Positions 44,468 through 56,026 are shown, counted from the first letter of the stretch. The stretch: 64,000 nt of DNA from Medicago truncatula (GCF_003473485.1 NC_053043.1:1684001-1748000), one strand, 5' to 3'. Notes: generated by a model from the sequence alone, not told the origin. Numbers and translations are program-made.

Positions 44468-46333
44468 TTGCTCAATTCTACGGTGAAAAATACGTTTCAA
44501 GATCCCATTGAAGTGTTTGCTTCGGTGAACCATTCCAATTTCCTCTTGCAATTTTTCTAGCAAACCGACATATGTAATTCCAGAATGTTCTCGGATTATT
44601 TTTGTTAAAAGATAGGTCATAACACCGTTCATCTCTTTTCCTCCAAAAGCCTGCACAGGTTGGTCGCAACTTACAACTCAAAAAACGAAGGAAGTGAAGA
44701 AGTATGTCCATTGAATTGCATTGCAAGAACAGATTAAAATTATATCTAAAATTATTCTTACTGCAGTATCGGCAGCCATCTGACAATCTTCACAAGCACT
44801 GAAGCAAATGGCCACTCCACCATTTGTACGTTTAGTGACAGGGTCTATGCTAGGGGGAATGTTATTCATCCATTTCCAATTATCACTGCAAGCATATATG
44901 CATACAAGTAATAAATTAGCTAACTGACTTTCAAAGTCATCTGATTTCTATCAACAGTTTAGATTGACGGACTGCAAATTATAAGAAATTTGGATCGATG
45001 AACTGGAAGCAAAAAATCAAATAGAAGAAGAAAAAAAAGCATTTAATATACATGTACTTACTTGTGTTTCTTATAAACATACATGAGATCAAGAGTTGTT
45101 CCACTATGACAAGCATCAATAATAGCATGAAGTTTGACACCTTCCTTGAGTGGCCGAACAATGGTAGAATTGATTTCGTCGTCAGTGATCATTCCTTCTC
45201 TAATGAAATCAACAGGGCAAATAGTTTCATCAAACCCGTCAAGTTCATCATCTTTGTCTATTGCCGGTTGTTGCGTACCATGTCCGGAGAAGTAGAACAC
45301 TAATGAGTCTCCGAACTTGCAGTCCTTCACCAGCCACTTTAAGGATTCCATTATATTCCTCTTAGTTGGTAGGAAATTTAGATCTTTCTGTTCTTCTGCA
45401 TTTTACAAGTTTCACAATAATATCATTCTCTTATCTTTAATCATTACCACAAAATCTGTTATTAGAGATATAGGAAGTTATAGATTAGGAATTAGTTGGC
45501 TATTATAGCATGTTACTAATTCATATTTAAAAAAATACCATGTTTCTAATTGATGCCATGTTTACTAACATTTGTTTCTAGCACTTTCTATGTATCTTTA
45601 TCACACATGAAAAATTGAAGATATGATGAAATATAACTTGATATCAAAGAATTGACTACTTAATATCCATCTTCTATGACATATTCTAGTAGTATGAATT
45701 ATCACATTGTAGTTCAGAAGCAGCTTTAAATTCTTTCTTATGTTATTCATTAATTAAAACAAACAGAAAGCATGAAATAAATAAATAAACATTAACCGAA
45801 TACATGCATCAAATTATCATTGTATGAAAAAAATTTCAATAGCAGATACCTGTGAGGACGCGTATGGATTCTATTGGGAATGCAAAATTATTAGTCAGTA
45901 GTTTTTTCATGTTAACAACATCATTAACGGTTCCCTTGAGCATGTACCGTCTTCTTCTGTAAGTAACTCCACATAGAACCGCGCGTTTGTTACCGATTGT
46001 AGTTGTAGACAACAACAAAGAGGAATGGCTTGATGCATTTTTACTAGCATTTTGTTGTCGATCTTGGTTGAAGAATTTGGCTCTTAAACTATTTTCTCTG
46101 AATTGTTTATAACCTGAAATTGATTTACTAACACCTTCGCATTTGTTGCAACGGTACATAGTTGTTTTTGTAGACACTAAAAACTCTCGTTTGCAATCAC
46201 TGCAAGCAAGTTTTTTTCCACCAGTATGCATTGAAGTTGAGCTAAGTAACTTATGATAATTTAAGCAAGTACCGTTAGTGTTATTTCTGGTAACACTGTT
46301 TTTGTTTCTTTTGGCTTTTAATTTATCACTCAT
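44468..46333 (-). CDS. type I metacaspase, copy D (divergent, catalytic dyad intact)
   Basis: Minus-strand exons 46333-45850, 45395-45062, 44885-44762 and 44650-44468 join in phase to 375 codons. The zinc finger is LACSDCKREF...YRCNKCEG, at about residues 43-66. The caspase-like part starts at GNKRAVLCGVTY. His200 (YFSGHGTQQ) and Cys257 (IDACHSGTT) are present. It is clearly more divergent than A and B, resembling the MC2/MC3 type. After RRIEQ a donor GTAAGT follows. A family-like EPQLS last exon is not found. A tiny exon at 44355-44338 (SYCAS and stop) is possible. Otherwise translation would read through the donor. The array order and shared orientation suggest tandem duplication. Confidence 0.85.
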
Positions 46334-46974
46334 TATTTGATCAGGGCAAGTATATATGCATCTAACAAGAAGAATGTTTAAATAGAGAAGTTTTCAACTC
46401 AAGTGTACCATTGGATTTGAGCTGTCTTCAGCTCAAATATGAAAACAAACATTATTTTTGGATTGACAACTTTCACCTTTGTTAATGCATTTTCTTTCAG
46501 AAAATTGTGAACCGTTACATAAACAAAGTTACATATTTTTTGTATTAATAAAAAGATGTGAAATGTGGAATCCAATCCCTCAAATTGGAGGATGCATATT
46601 GGTTACCTTTTTTTGTTGTTAGACACTAAGACAATTCTGGTGCTGGGCTGGAAACTCAAAAGCAGAATTCATGTAAGAAGGGATGTATTATAATTAAATA
46701 TAAGAAAACGAGTTATTGGTTGGGGCATCTCATATGTGTTGAAGATATATGCTTTTATCCATTATTCTTGCATTAAATCATCAAGAACCAGATGCTCTTT
46801 ACTTTAGTTTTTTTTCCTTCCTAATGAGTCTAGATATATAAGTAGGACTCGATAAAAATTGGTTCGGTTCAAAACTCCAACTTGCATTTGATACGAACAT
46901 ATTTTTAGCTCGAGTTAGATTAAGCTCGTTATAGTTCTAATCACATAATTAGAATCAATTTTTTTTAGATCTTT
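46334..46974. other. 5' flank of metacaspase D
   Basis: AT-rich. No other gene seen. Confidence 0.4.
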
Positions 46975-47462
46975 GGGTTAAATATGTTTTTGGTCCCTAT
47001 AAATATACCAACTTTTCGTTTTAGTCTTTCTAAAATTTTCCTTCAACTTTTAATCCCTATAAAATTTTCAATCACTACTTTTGGTCCCTATTTTTAAGTT
47101 TATTTTAGTATTTTTTAATGAAATTGTGCAGATATGTGTAAAATAATGTAAAAATATTTCCCAAAAAAAATAGAATTTTTTAACAAAACATAAATTTAAT
47201 ATGAATTTTTAACCATCAAAAATATAAAAATTAATGTTTTGTTAAAAAATTCTAATTTTTTTTGGGAGAGATTCTTATAATATTATGAATTTTTCTGCAA
47301 AATTTTATTTAAAAATATGAATTCTACATGTGAGTTTACTTTAAAGGAGAGACCAAAAGTGAAGACGAAAAATTTTTGCGGGACTAAAAGTTGAAGGAAA
47401 ATTTTAAAGAGACTAAAACAAAAAGTTGATATATTTATAAGGACCAAAAACATATTTAACCT
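46975..47462. mobile_element. foldback element of the GGTTAAATATGTTTTTGGTCC type
   Basis: The left end GGTTAAATATGTTTTTGGTC and the right end GACCAAAAACATATTTAACC are inverse copies, and similarity extends inward (CTTTTAATCCCTA / GGGACTAAAAG). It is a common legume Mutator-like MITE, related to 21374-21699. Confidence 0.85.
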
Positions 47463-47540
47463 TGAATCTTTTGACCTTCAAAATTTTTTTTAAGAGGCAA
47501 ATATGATGGGGTGTTATGTCTGTTTAACATTTGCGTAATT

Positions 47541-47586
47541 ATAAATAAGGGTGACGTTGTACCAAAAGAAAAAATAAATAAGGGTG
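47541..47586. mobile_element. micro-retroinsertion, 13-bp TSD
   Basis: ATAAATAAGGGTG at 47541-47553 and 47574-47586 encloses 20 bp, ACGTTGTACC followed by an A-rich run. Confidence 0.75.
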
Positions 47587-47591
47587 TGTAT

Positions 47592-47640
47592 AAAAGTACT
47601 CTCTCTATCTACCAAAAAAAACAAAAAAAGTACTCTCTCT
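47592..47640. mobile_element. micro-retroinsertion, 15-bp TSD
   Basis: AAAAGTACTCTCTCT at 47592-47606 and 47626-47640 encloses ATCTACC plus an A-rich run, 19 bp. It starts six bases after the preceding micro-insertion ends. Confidence 0.8.
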
Positions 47641-47759
47641 TCACTTTTTTTTAGGTATTAAAATAAGGGAAATGAGTTTGGTAATATAGAGTTAATAAGG
47701 GAAATGAGTTTAATTGAAAGACAGTTACAATACTTTTCTGAAAAAAACTATGACAATAC

Positions 47760-47930
47760 TTGCATGATAATATTGGTTCTCTTACGAATGAACATGATAG
47801 TAGTGAGTGATAAATGACAAAAACATACAATGAGTCAAGGAGAAATTATTAATTGAGATCACACTGCAATAAATCAATCAATTTGTGACAAGTAAGACAA
47901 TAAGCTAACTCAAACAATCAATAATCAACT
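47760..47930. repeat. partial copy of a gene 3' end also found near 63.6-63.93 kb
   Basis: GTGACAAGTAAGACAATAAG is identical at about 47888 and 63892. GAGTCAAGGAGAAAT and the TTGAGATCACAC / TTGAGACCACAC block also correspond in order, with sequence between them deleted here. Confidence 0.7.
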
Positions 47931-47949
47931 AAGGATGCCCACGTCAATT

Positions 47950-48180
47950 GCATCCACATTTAATATAACTCAAAAGTGCTTTCATTGGAAAATCACAATT
48001 CACGTCAATAATATCTGCCCTAATCAACTTGCTTAAGCTTTGAAACACTCGAAGTCACGGTACGTGAATACATTGTGTGCCTTCAAATCCTCAAGAGCAT
48101 GACACCCAGCAAGAAACAACAAAAACGCGGTTCAAATGAAGGGTTTTCAGCAAGGGAAATCCAAATCCAGTAGAAGAAAA
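47950..48180 (-). pseudogene. F-box/LRR (FBD-type) gene fragment
   Basis: On the minus strand one frame reads FPLLKTLHLNRVFV. After a frame change come LLFLAGCHALEDLKAHNVF and then a ...LIRADIIDVNCDFPMKAL-like stretch. These are the LRR motifs of plant F-box/RNI/FBD proteins (SCF ubiquitin-ligase substrate receptors). The F-box itself and the C-terminal FBD are not seen, and frames are broken, so this is a relic. Confidence 0.7.
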
Positions 48181-48619
48181 AGAAAAGCCTTTTAAGCTAA
48201 AAGATTTATAACATATAAGAAATAAACAAAGAAAGAAAGGGTTTATAACATTTTATAACATAGATGTCTAAATCAGAAGAAAGAAAGAAAAAAAGAAAAA
48301 ATAAATGACGAAAGTGTTGCATAAATTTAAGCTAAAAGATTAATTATGTCATTTTGCTAAAAACTTATAAGAAAATTACGATTTTATTTTTTTCTTCACA
48401 AAAAGTAAAGCAATTGGATATTTTCAAAAACAAAATGAATAAAAAGACTTCTTTAAAAAATTATTAGAGTGTGTTTGTTTCAAGTTATGTTTGTATATTT
48501 CCATGAATAAAATGATGGAAATATACATTTCAATGTTTGTTACAAGTTTATTAAATTTTATTCTTGGATATAAAAGATTTATGGGAGAGAAAAATATTCC
48601 CATAGAAAATGGTCGGAAT

Positions 48620-48675
48620 AAAAGTTTCCACGAAGATCCCCTCAAGAAAAAAAAAACAAAAGTTTCCATGAAGAT
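48620..48675. mobile_element. micro-retroinsertion, 18-bp TSD
   Basis: AAAAGTTTCCACGAAGAT at 48620-48637 and AAAAGTTTCCATGAAGAT at 48658-48675 (one mismatch) enclose 20 bp, CCCCTCAAG plus an A-rich run. Confidence 0.8.
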
Positions 48676-48759
48676 AGAAATAAATTAGTGTGTAACTACC
48701 CATTAAACTTCTTATTGTAATAGTTCCTGAAAATAAATAAATATTAATCAAACATCTTT

Positions 48760-49959
48760 TTTTTAAACGTCCAAGAATAAAACTTCTTTCTTTATGTTCC
48801 GGAACAACATTCCTAGGAATAAATTTAGTACGCTTATAACAAATAGAGATGCGATAAGTCTCACCCTTGGACCAAATGAGATGCGATGGGATTTATTGAT
48901 CCAGCGGTGGAAAACAAACTTCCTCATGGTGCAAGACTAATTTACTTGTGCACATTAGACAAAGGCCTCATTCTACTCTTATTTTATTTTTAGTTAATTT
49001 TCTCATGATTCCATTGAGACTCATGGTGGGGGACCTGCCCATTTAACCATGGGCAGGAAGGATCTCTATACCCTTTGTCTGTCTATTAGTTACTCCCTCC
49101 ATCTTATTATCATAATGCATAAGTATTGTTTAAGCTAATGCATACTTCATAAGAAAATGATTAGTCATGCTGATTTCCGTGGTAAAATACTGTGGCTGGA
49201 AGCATTATTAGTGGAGTAGTTGCGCTGTGTAAACTGTTAAATTTAAGAGAAAAGGTGTAGCAGATTGTTAGATTAGGGAAAAACTGGGGAAATAGTTTTT
49301 ATTTTGGATCGAAACAGTAGAGAAAGATGATGTGCATGCTTGGTATCTCGGAGGGTTCACCGAGATCGCGATGATACCAAACATGCACAAAGAAAATGGA
49401 GAATCTTCTGGCAAGAGGTTACGACGTATGGTGAATGAACTCATGATTGAGAGGTGAAAAATATGAGCAGACGACACTAAAACTATTGATAGGACACCAC
49501 AGCCCAATAGATTGGATGACTCAATCATTGGGCCCAAGTCACACACTTACAGTTTCTAGAAAGTTGTAGAAGCTTAGTTGGGATATTCCCTGAATTTTAA
49601 AAACTTTTCTCTTATAAAAGAGAGGGAAGGGTAGTTGTAAGTCATTCAGAAATCTTGTTAGAAAACAGTTAGAAGATAACACTCTCTGTTTAGTAGAAAA
49701 ACTGCTCTGGTTTAAGAGTTCTTGGAACTTTAATTGGTTCAGTTTCTTTTCTATTTCCGCCATTGTAAGAGTTTCTAGCTCGTCATTTTCTAATTCAGTA
49801 ACATACATTGTTACCTTGAGTTTTCTGAGTTCTATCAACTGTTTTAATGCTAAAGAAACAAATTTAATTCCCATAAGGAAGAACACTAACAAATAGAACT
49901 TGCAGGGTTCCAAATTGTTCTTTATTTTCAATGGTTGTGTACTAAAAAAATTAAATAGT
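48760..49959. other. repeat-rich interval, possible LTR-retroelement remnant
   Basis: Around 49605-49625 a TATA-like CTTATAAAAGAGAGGG precedes AC-rich leader-like sequence, as in LTRs. On the plus strand 49290-49440 reads as an unassigned open stretch (WIETVEKDDVHAWYLGGF...). I cannot name the element or confirm its ends. Confidence 0.35.
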
Positions 49960-50002
49960 GTTAAATAAATTTACTCTTTTTTTTATGTTAAATAAATTTA
50001 CT
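49960..50002. mobile_element. micro-retroinsertion, 16-bp TSD, minus orientation
   Basis: GTTAAATAAATTTACT at 49960-49975 and 49987-50002 encloses only 11 bp, CTTTTTTTTAT. Confidence 0.75.
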
Positions 50003-50316
50003 TAAAATGGCAATCACTTACTCATGGCATTGATAATCTGCATCACGATGTAAAACTGAGTTAACAGTAGAGAATGAAAGTAGTCACTTACAAATATTGA
50101 GGGACCAAATGCGAAGCACGTAATAAAGAGGGGGTGGAAATCGGAAAGTGGTATATTTGCATAGACATAATCATATTTAAGCCTTAATTATTTGTTGAAC
50201 AACCTACCTGACAGTTTTTCACTCAATTTTGGCAAAAGAAGCAAGGTCATTGGTGATCTGTTTAATTTTATTTTTGTCTCGGTGATTTTGAATTTCCATT
50301 TTGATGCAAAAATCAG

Positions 50317-50647
50317 GTGAAAATCGGCCTGAGGTTATTGCGAGGCTGAAGCAAGATCTACGTCTGTTTTGGCCTGTATGTGATATTGTCACCTTCGGAT
50401 TCATTCCAGTCCATTTACAGGTTTGTAAATTGTACATGTCCACAAATGCCTTTATTAGAATTTAATTTTCTGCTATAACTTTAATTTTAATCATGATCTT
50501 CAACTCAGCTGTTACTGCCTAGCTTTTAAGCTAATGTATCATTCTCTTTCATAATTGCTGCAGCCATTGATGAATAGTTGCTGCGCATATTTGTGGATCG
50601 TTTATTGCAGTCGCATTGCAAAACGAACAAACTTGACTGAAGCTTAG
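50317..50647 (+). pseudogene. Mpv17/PMP22-like gene, two 3' exons only
   Basis: Exon 50317-50420 (GENRPEVIARLKQDLRLFWP, then VCDIVTFGFIPVHLQ) and exon 50564-50647 (PLMNSCCAYLWIVYCSRIAK, then RTNLTEA and stop) have good splice sites and matching phase. The W-x-P...F-x-F-x-P-x-x-x-x block is the signature end of the Mpv17/PMP22 family of small membrane proteins of peroxisomes and mitochondria. Relatives have a few more residues between KQDL and WPVC, and no earlier exons were found upstream, where the sequence is repeat-like. I therefore call it a fragment. A distant 5' part cannot be excluded. Confidence 0.75.
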
Positions 50648-51015
50648 ATCTTGGTTTGTACATAATAAATATTTAGTGTCCTCAATCAATCTTTTATTGC
50701 TTAGCATTATCTGGCTGCAAAGATATGTAACTAAGTATCAAAATCATGTTATCTGCAAGTTTATAAATTTTGTATCAATTTGGTATTCGGCTTTATATAT
50801 GCTTCATTCACAATCTACTACCCTCCTCCCGATCCTAATCCGAGTTACATGTTTGACAACACTGATTTTTGTAGCTTCCCTCTTTAATCTGAATTGATTT
50901 CTTTGTTGAAATGCCTTTCTTTCTAAATAATTGCAGGTCTAAACTAAACATTAGTAGTAATTTTATATTTACATTCTTCTTCAGACTAGTTTTAGCTATT
51001 CAGGTAAAAATCTTA
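50648..51015. other. 3' flank of the Mpv17-like fragment
   Basis: No gene seen. Probably contains a 3' UTR. Confidence 0.4.
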
Positions 51016-51397
51016 AGCTTTGTTTGGGAGTTTGAAGGGGAGGGGAGGGGAGGGGAGGGTTTTGGAAAAAAAGGAAGGAGCAAGTGGAAGAAATAGAAAA
51101 CATTGGGAGGAGGGGGTTTTGGAGGTTAATTTTTTACTCATAATAAAAAATCCCCCTCATCTGGGGGAACTCAAAAATTGTATTGGGGGAGGGTTTTGGG
51201 GGTTATAGAGGGTTTATATGAATTTTTCAAATTCAATCTATATTGTTATAATATTCTTAATATATTAATCATAAATATTAGTTTATCATTCTCTAAAAAA
51301 TTCTTTCAAAAAATGTGAATTTTTTTGTCCATTTTTCTATATATTTCCAACCCCCAAGCCCTCCCCTCCCTTCTCCTCCAAACTCTCAAACAAAGCC
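51016..51397. mobile_element. Tourist-like (PIF/Harbinger) MITE with G-rich end
   Basis: AGCTTTGTTTGGGAGTTTG at the left pairs with AAACTCTCAAACAAAGCC at the right, and TTA is duplicated at 51013-51015 and 51398-51400. Length is 382 bp. A run GGGGAGGGGAGGGGAGGGG follows the left end and could form a G-quadruplex. Confidence 0.85.
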
Positions 51398-51761
51398 TTA
51401 GTGTCATGCAATGACTTTGAGGTCCTTGATCCTCTGTTGATGCTGCAGCTTTAACCAGTCCAATCTCAACAATTATTTTAATTTAATGGCTGAGTGATTA
51501 ATGCTATTAGCCATTGGATCAATCCAAATGCCGAGTATGGCTGGACAGAACTGCAGAGAATCTGGGTTTTCTTTTCAGGTTGCAAATGTGTGTGTGTGTA
51601 TGTATATATATATAAGAGATTGATTGATCCCACATACAAACCTTTTGATGTTTGGCTGCTATATTGTCTGAGGTCTTAAGGTAACTAAATTATGTATTTG
51701 CTTTGTGTATTTGGTGTTATTGAAATTGTGTTCAGTGATAACTTTTAGAACTATTTGTGAT

Positions 51762-51803
51762 ATGATCCAGTTTTTTTTGGGTACAACGACATGATCAAGT
51801 TTT
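51762..51803. mobile_element. micro-retroinsertion, 13-bp TSD, minus orientation
   Basis: ATGATCCAGTTTT at 51762-51774 and ATGATCAAGTTTT at 51791-51803 enclose TTTTGGGTACAACGAC. Read in reverse this is GTCGTTGTACCC plus A, the same CGTTGTACC tail as the insert at 47554. Confidence 0.7.
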
Positions 51804-53694
51804 ATTGTAATAATTACTTCACCAACAATGAATAAAAAGTTATTTTGATCATTTCTAACATGTTTTTATTATTGGATCAAAAAGTCACATCATGTTTGAT
51901 TTAATGATAAGTTTTATTGATTCAATACTAAAAACTAATTTGCGCATGATGCAAGATTTGTTTCACTTGTGCATCATAAAATTGACTTATCTAACAAGTT
52001 TTACGCAAAGTATTATTGACCCTCGATTGTATTGCTCTCATTTTAAATTTAAAGACCAAGAGTATTAAAGTTGACAAAAAAATGATTGTTGATTGATGAA
52101 TGCTAGTTTTTTAAACTTATTGCATTGTAGACGTTTAAAACTCATTTGATGCATTGGATAGGAAGACAAAGTATTATAAAACTTTCTTATCCTACTTCAA
52201 TCTCTTGTTTTGTGTAGTTATGGAATACAAAATAGTAATAGTTAGGTTATAATAAAAAATTACCAGGGTTTAGATGGCCAGTATTTGGTGATCCACTCTC
52301 CAACACATTGATTTGATCATAGATATTTGCCTTGCAAACTGGACACGTTAATCCAACAGAATTTGATTGTATTTTTAGAATTAATTAATAGCATCATGGT
52401 TAAACTCTTTTTTAACATAACTTCTTGTTGTGATGCAGACTGAGTTGAGGATGCACATGTCCCATCTTAATAGAACCTGCCCATCCTTTTCATTTATTTT
52501 AAATTTAACTATTTATTAATATTAAACTATTTTGTTCCTTTCATTTTAAAATTGTTCATTCTTGGACTTAAAAATGATGATGTGGCATGTCTTAACCAAC
52601 GTCACATACAATTGTGATGATGTTTAATAACCAACACTGATAAAATTACCTTTGTCAAAACAAAACAAGAAAACACTAATAAAATTCTAAGAAAATCTCA
52701 TAAAAAAGTCATTCATTTTCTAATTGAAACACTGAAATATAAGTAATTAATCTATTTCAAAACAATCAGGCTTAAATTCCACTTTGGTCCCTAAAGTTAT
52801 TTTAAAAGTTTAGTTAAATCTCTTAACTTTAAAATGGTTTAATTTGCTCCATTTACTTATCTTTTTTTAAGCAATTTGGTTTTTTTTCTTCTTATGTGAG
52901 TCGTTAACTTTGTTTGCTCTTGTTGATGTTGCAAATGATTTGTATGTACCAGTACTTGTTGAAACGTTTTCCCACTTTACTTCTTCCCCAAGTCAATTTA
53001 GGGTTCACCAAAACTAAAGTTTTCTTAAAATTTCTCGATGTTTCTGCGAAACAGGTCAAAATGGTGAACAAATTCAGTTTGTCATCTTCCTGACAATCTT
53101 GTGAATCTTGAAATTTTGTTCCAAAGAAGGAGTATTTTTGTTCATCAAATCCAGGCGAAAATGAGGCTTTTGGCACAAGTGCTAAACTTAAAATTACAGG
53201 CAGGAAGGAGCAAGCTCTAAAATTGATTAACATAGTCATAAAAATTTCAATCAAAATCAGAATATTGCTGCATTTGAAATGAGACTAGAAACTAGCATGA
53301 CATGGGGAAAAATATCATTGTTGTATTTAACGCAATGTTGAGTTTGATGAACGAAAATGTATTTAAAAAATTTAATTTGGTCCCTTAACTTATTGTGAAA
53401 ATCCAATTTGGCCTCTAAATTTTTGTTGGAAGTTCAATTTTGTCCTTTAATTTACCTATAAATTTCAGTTTGGTCCTTAATCCAATACAGATGGATATGA
53501 CAACATAACCTGATTATAACTAAACCAAAACATAACATAACCTGGTAAAAACAATTTATTAGTGATAGGTTAAAAGAGGTTCATAACCAATACATAAGAG
53601 TATTAAAAAAAAAATTAACCAAATAGGTTCATAACCAACACAATAATCAAAGAGGTTAAAAATGGTACGAAACAGAACATGAACCATACATAAC
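51804..53694. other. intergenic, repeat-like
   Basis: Fragments of GGTCCCTAAAGTT / GGTCCCTTAACTT type repeats at 52785-52860 and 53375-53490 lie in the same orientation and may be pieces of one older element. No gene seen. Confidence 0.4.
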
Positions 53695-53747
53695 AGGTCC
53701 AAAACATAACATTTTTTTTTTTTGAGCGAAGGTCCAAAATATAACAT
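53695..53747. mobile_element. micro-retroinsertion, 18-bp TSD, minus orientation
   Basis: AGGTCCAAAACATAACAT at 53695-53712 and AGGTCCAAAATATAACAT at 53730-53747 (one mismatch) enclose T11 and GAGCGA. Confidence 0.8.
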
Positions 53748-54260
53748 GAACATGACTACATATGATCCAAAACAGAATATTACAAAATATACCAAAAATA
53801 TAATATGACCGAAAACATTATATAAAGTCCCCTAATGAGTTGGTTGGCTTTGAGTTTTTATATTTTTGTGCGCTTTCTTGGTGCAGCAGGTGTAGTAGCT
53901 TGACTTTGAGACTTAACTGTGTTTTTTGGCATGCATTTGAGTATTGTTGTTCACACATTTTGTTTGACTGAGAAATATGAGTATCCCAAATATCCTTCAG
54001 CAGTTAACTTCTGAAATTTTAAAGAACCGGTTGCAGTTAACTGCCGATTGTCGAGGAAAACTTCGGCAGTTGCCGAAGAATTTCAAACCTGAAATTAAAT
54101 AAGGAAATACACCTAAATTTTTCTTTAATTAAATTTAATTCTTTACTACATGATTCTTTTTATAACGTTGTTGATTTCATTCATATAATTTTGTTGTCAT
54201 AAATGAAGAAATATGAGATCCTAGAATTACATATGAGATCACGTTTCTTACTAGTAATAG

Positions 54261-54309
54261 AAAAGAAGTTTTATTTCTGCAAAAAAAAAAAAAAAAAAGA
54301 GGTTTTATT
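54261..54309. mobile_element. micro-retroinsertion, 15-bp TSD
   Basis: AAAAGAAGTTTTATT and AAAAGAGGTTTTATT (one mismatch) enclose TCTGC plus a run of A. Confidence 0.7.
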
Positions 54310-54679
54310 AATAGAATAATTACAAATATAATTATTTGAAAGAGAGATGAATAATATCTAAAATATTATAAAGTAATAATAGATTAATCAAACCTATGAA
54401 TAATGACAGACATCAATGAAATTAATTACAAATATAATTATTCTATCATTTATAATGTTTTTTGTTCTTACATTTTTTTTATTGAATTACCATTTCAGGT
54501 CCATTAATTACCGATGACAAACATTTTTCTTTGTTGTTGCATTTTTATTTTTTGATGCACTCTATTGATACTATGGAGTGAGAGAAGTTGCTATTGAAAG
54601 TAGTAATTAACAACCATTTGATTAAAATCAACATGTAAGATTATTTTAGCTTTAAAACTTATTAAAATAAGGGTTATGT

Positions 54680-54850
54680 TATTCGGTGCTCTTGGGACAC
54701 TGGTTAAGGAAACTAAAAATATTAAGCTTGTATTGAATTCAACAATTTTTTAACTTTTCAAAGTCAAATCTATCATTTTTCACCATTTTTCAATACAACA
54801 TTTCTAAGTTTGTCCTCTTAACCAATGCCCTAAGAGCACTCTTTAGTTTT
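54680..54850. mobile_element. small foldback MITE
   Basis: GGTGCTCTTGGGACACTGGTTAAGG at the left is the approximate inverse of CTTAACCAATGCCCTAAGAGCACT at the right. AT-rich core, no ORF. Confidence 0.65.
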
Positions 54851-55043
54851 TCTTAAAACAATGTGATTAATTTCCCCTTCTTCTCAAGCGTGCTTCTCTT
54901 TCTCTTACGATTCCAACACAAAAACTGAATCTTTTCTTCTCTCCCACGGTCAAACGGCATACCATGAATGTTCAAATACAGACGACTAACATAAGAATCA
55001 TTGTTGTGAATCTTTTATGAAACAAAAATCAAATTAAAGATAT

Positions 55044-55189
55044 AAACTTTTTAAACCCACTTGGGTTGGGCTAGTGGTATTGGCTTGGGACTTGGGAGTG
55101 TGCTCCTCCTCTAGGTCTTAGATTTGATTCTCTCTGGTGCCAATTTTTTGGACTAATTTAGCTTCTTCACAAAAAAAAAACTTTTTAAA
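55044..55189 (+). mobile_element. SINE with 12-bp TSD
   Basis: AAACTTTTTAAA at 55044-55055 and 55178-55189 encloses 122 bp beginning CCCACTTGGGTTGGGCTAGTGG and ending TTAGCTTCTTCAC plus an A run. It has A-box-like (GGGCTAGTGGTATTGG) and B-box-like (TTTGATTCTC) positions as in tRNA-derived legume SINEs. Confidence 0.85.
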
Positions 55190-55289
55190 AGAAAATCAAC
55201 AACAAATAATCTTAACTATTTATAGTGAGGTGAAAAATTGGTGACAAAAGTTTTTTTTTTATCGTTTTTGATCTCTTATAGTGTGTTTA

Positions 55290-55334
55290 GATGGGAGAAT
55301 ATTACTTCACCAAAAAAAAAGATGGGAGAATATT
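55290..55334. mobile_element. micro-retroinsertion, 14-bp TSD
   Basis: GATGGGAGAATATT at 55290-55303 and 55321-55334 encloses ACTTCACC and A9. ACTTCACC resembles the CTTCTTCAC tail of the full SINE 110 bp upstream. Confidence 0.85.
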
Positions 55335-56026
55335 TTGAGGGAATTTAAATACTTTGAGATGAATTTCATTGTTTGGATAATAATTTGAAGAATTTTCAAA
55401 ATGATGGAATTTATGAAGAATTTTGTTCAAGTTAAATTTAGAGAATTTCAAATGACACCTAAAAGTTAAGAATTTCAAATTTCTTCATCGTTATAATTTT
55501 TCAAAATTTACATTTTGGTCCTTAAATTTTCAAAAAAAAATCAATTTGACCCCAAACACTTGCAAATTGACCCCTCAAATGTTTCAAAAATTATAATTTG
55601 ACCCTTCAAAAAATTTAAATTTAAAATTGACCCCAAATTTCAATGTCAAATTTGGCCTCGAAAAATTAAAATTTAAATAATAATTAAAAATAACTATTAG
55701 GTCATTAGATCTGTGAAGAAAAAGCAACCCATCTTGTTTCTAGAAAAATCTTGGATTTTGGGGGTTTTGTTACCATAAATTTCAATTAATTTCTATAATG
55801 TCATACAATATTTTTTCATACAAATGGTTAATTACATTTAGTCAAAAAATATATTTGACCAACTCAGAAACTTCTTTTTTATTATTATTATTTTTGTTAT
55901 TAACAACAATATTCTTCGTATAAAAAAAATATGGTCAAATAGCTAATTAATATGAAGAAGAAAAAAAACTAATTAATATTTGTAATTTTTAAAGGAAAAA
56001 ATATTTTTCTTCATCATGTTCCTCGC
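55335..56026. other. AT-rich interval before the repeat-protein gene
   Basis: Several TTGACCCC-type repeat motifs at 55500-55680. No coding signal. Confidence 0.4.

Noticed and set aside
52904-53254. 116-codon minus-strand ORF
   Set aside because: No domain, no splice support, surrounded by repeat fragments; it could not be distinguished from chance.
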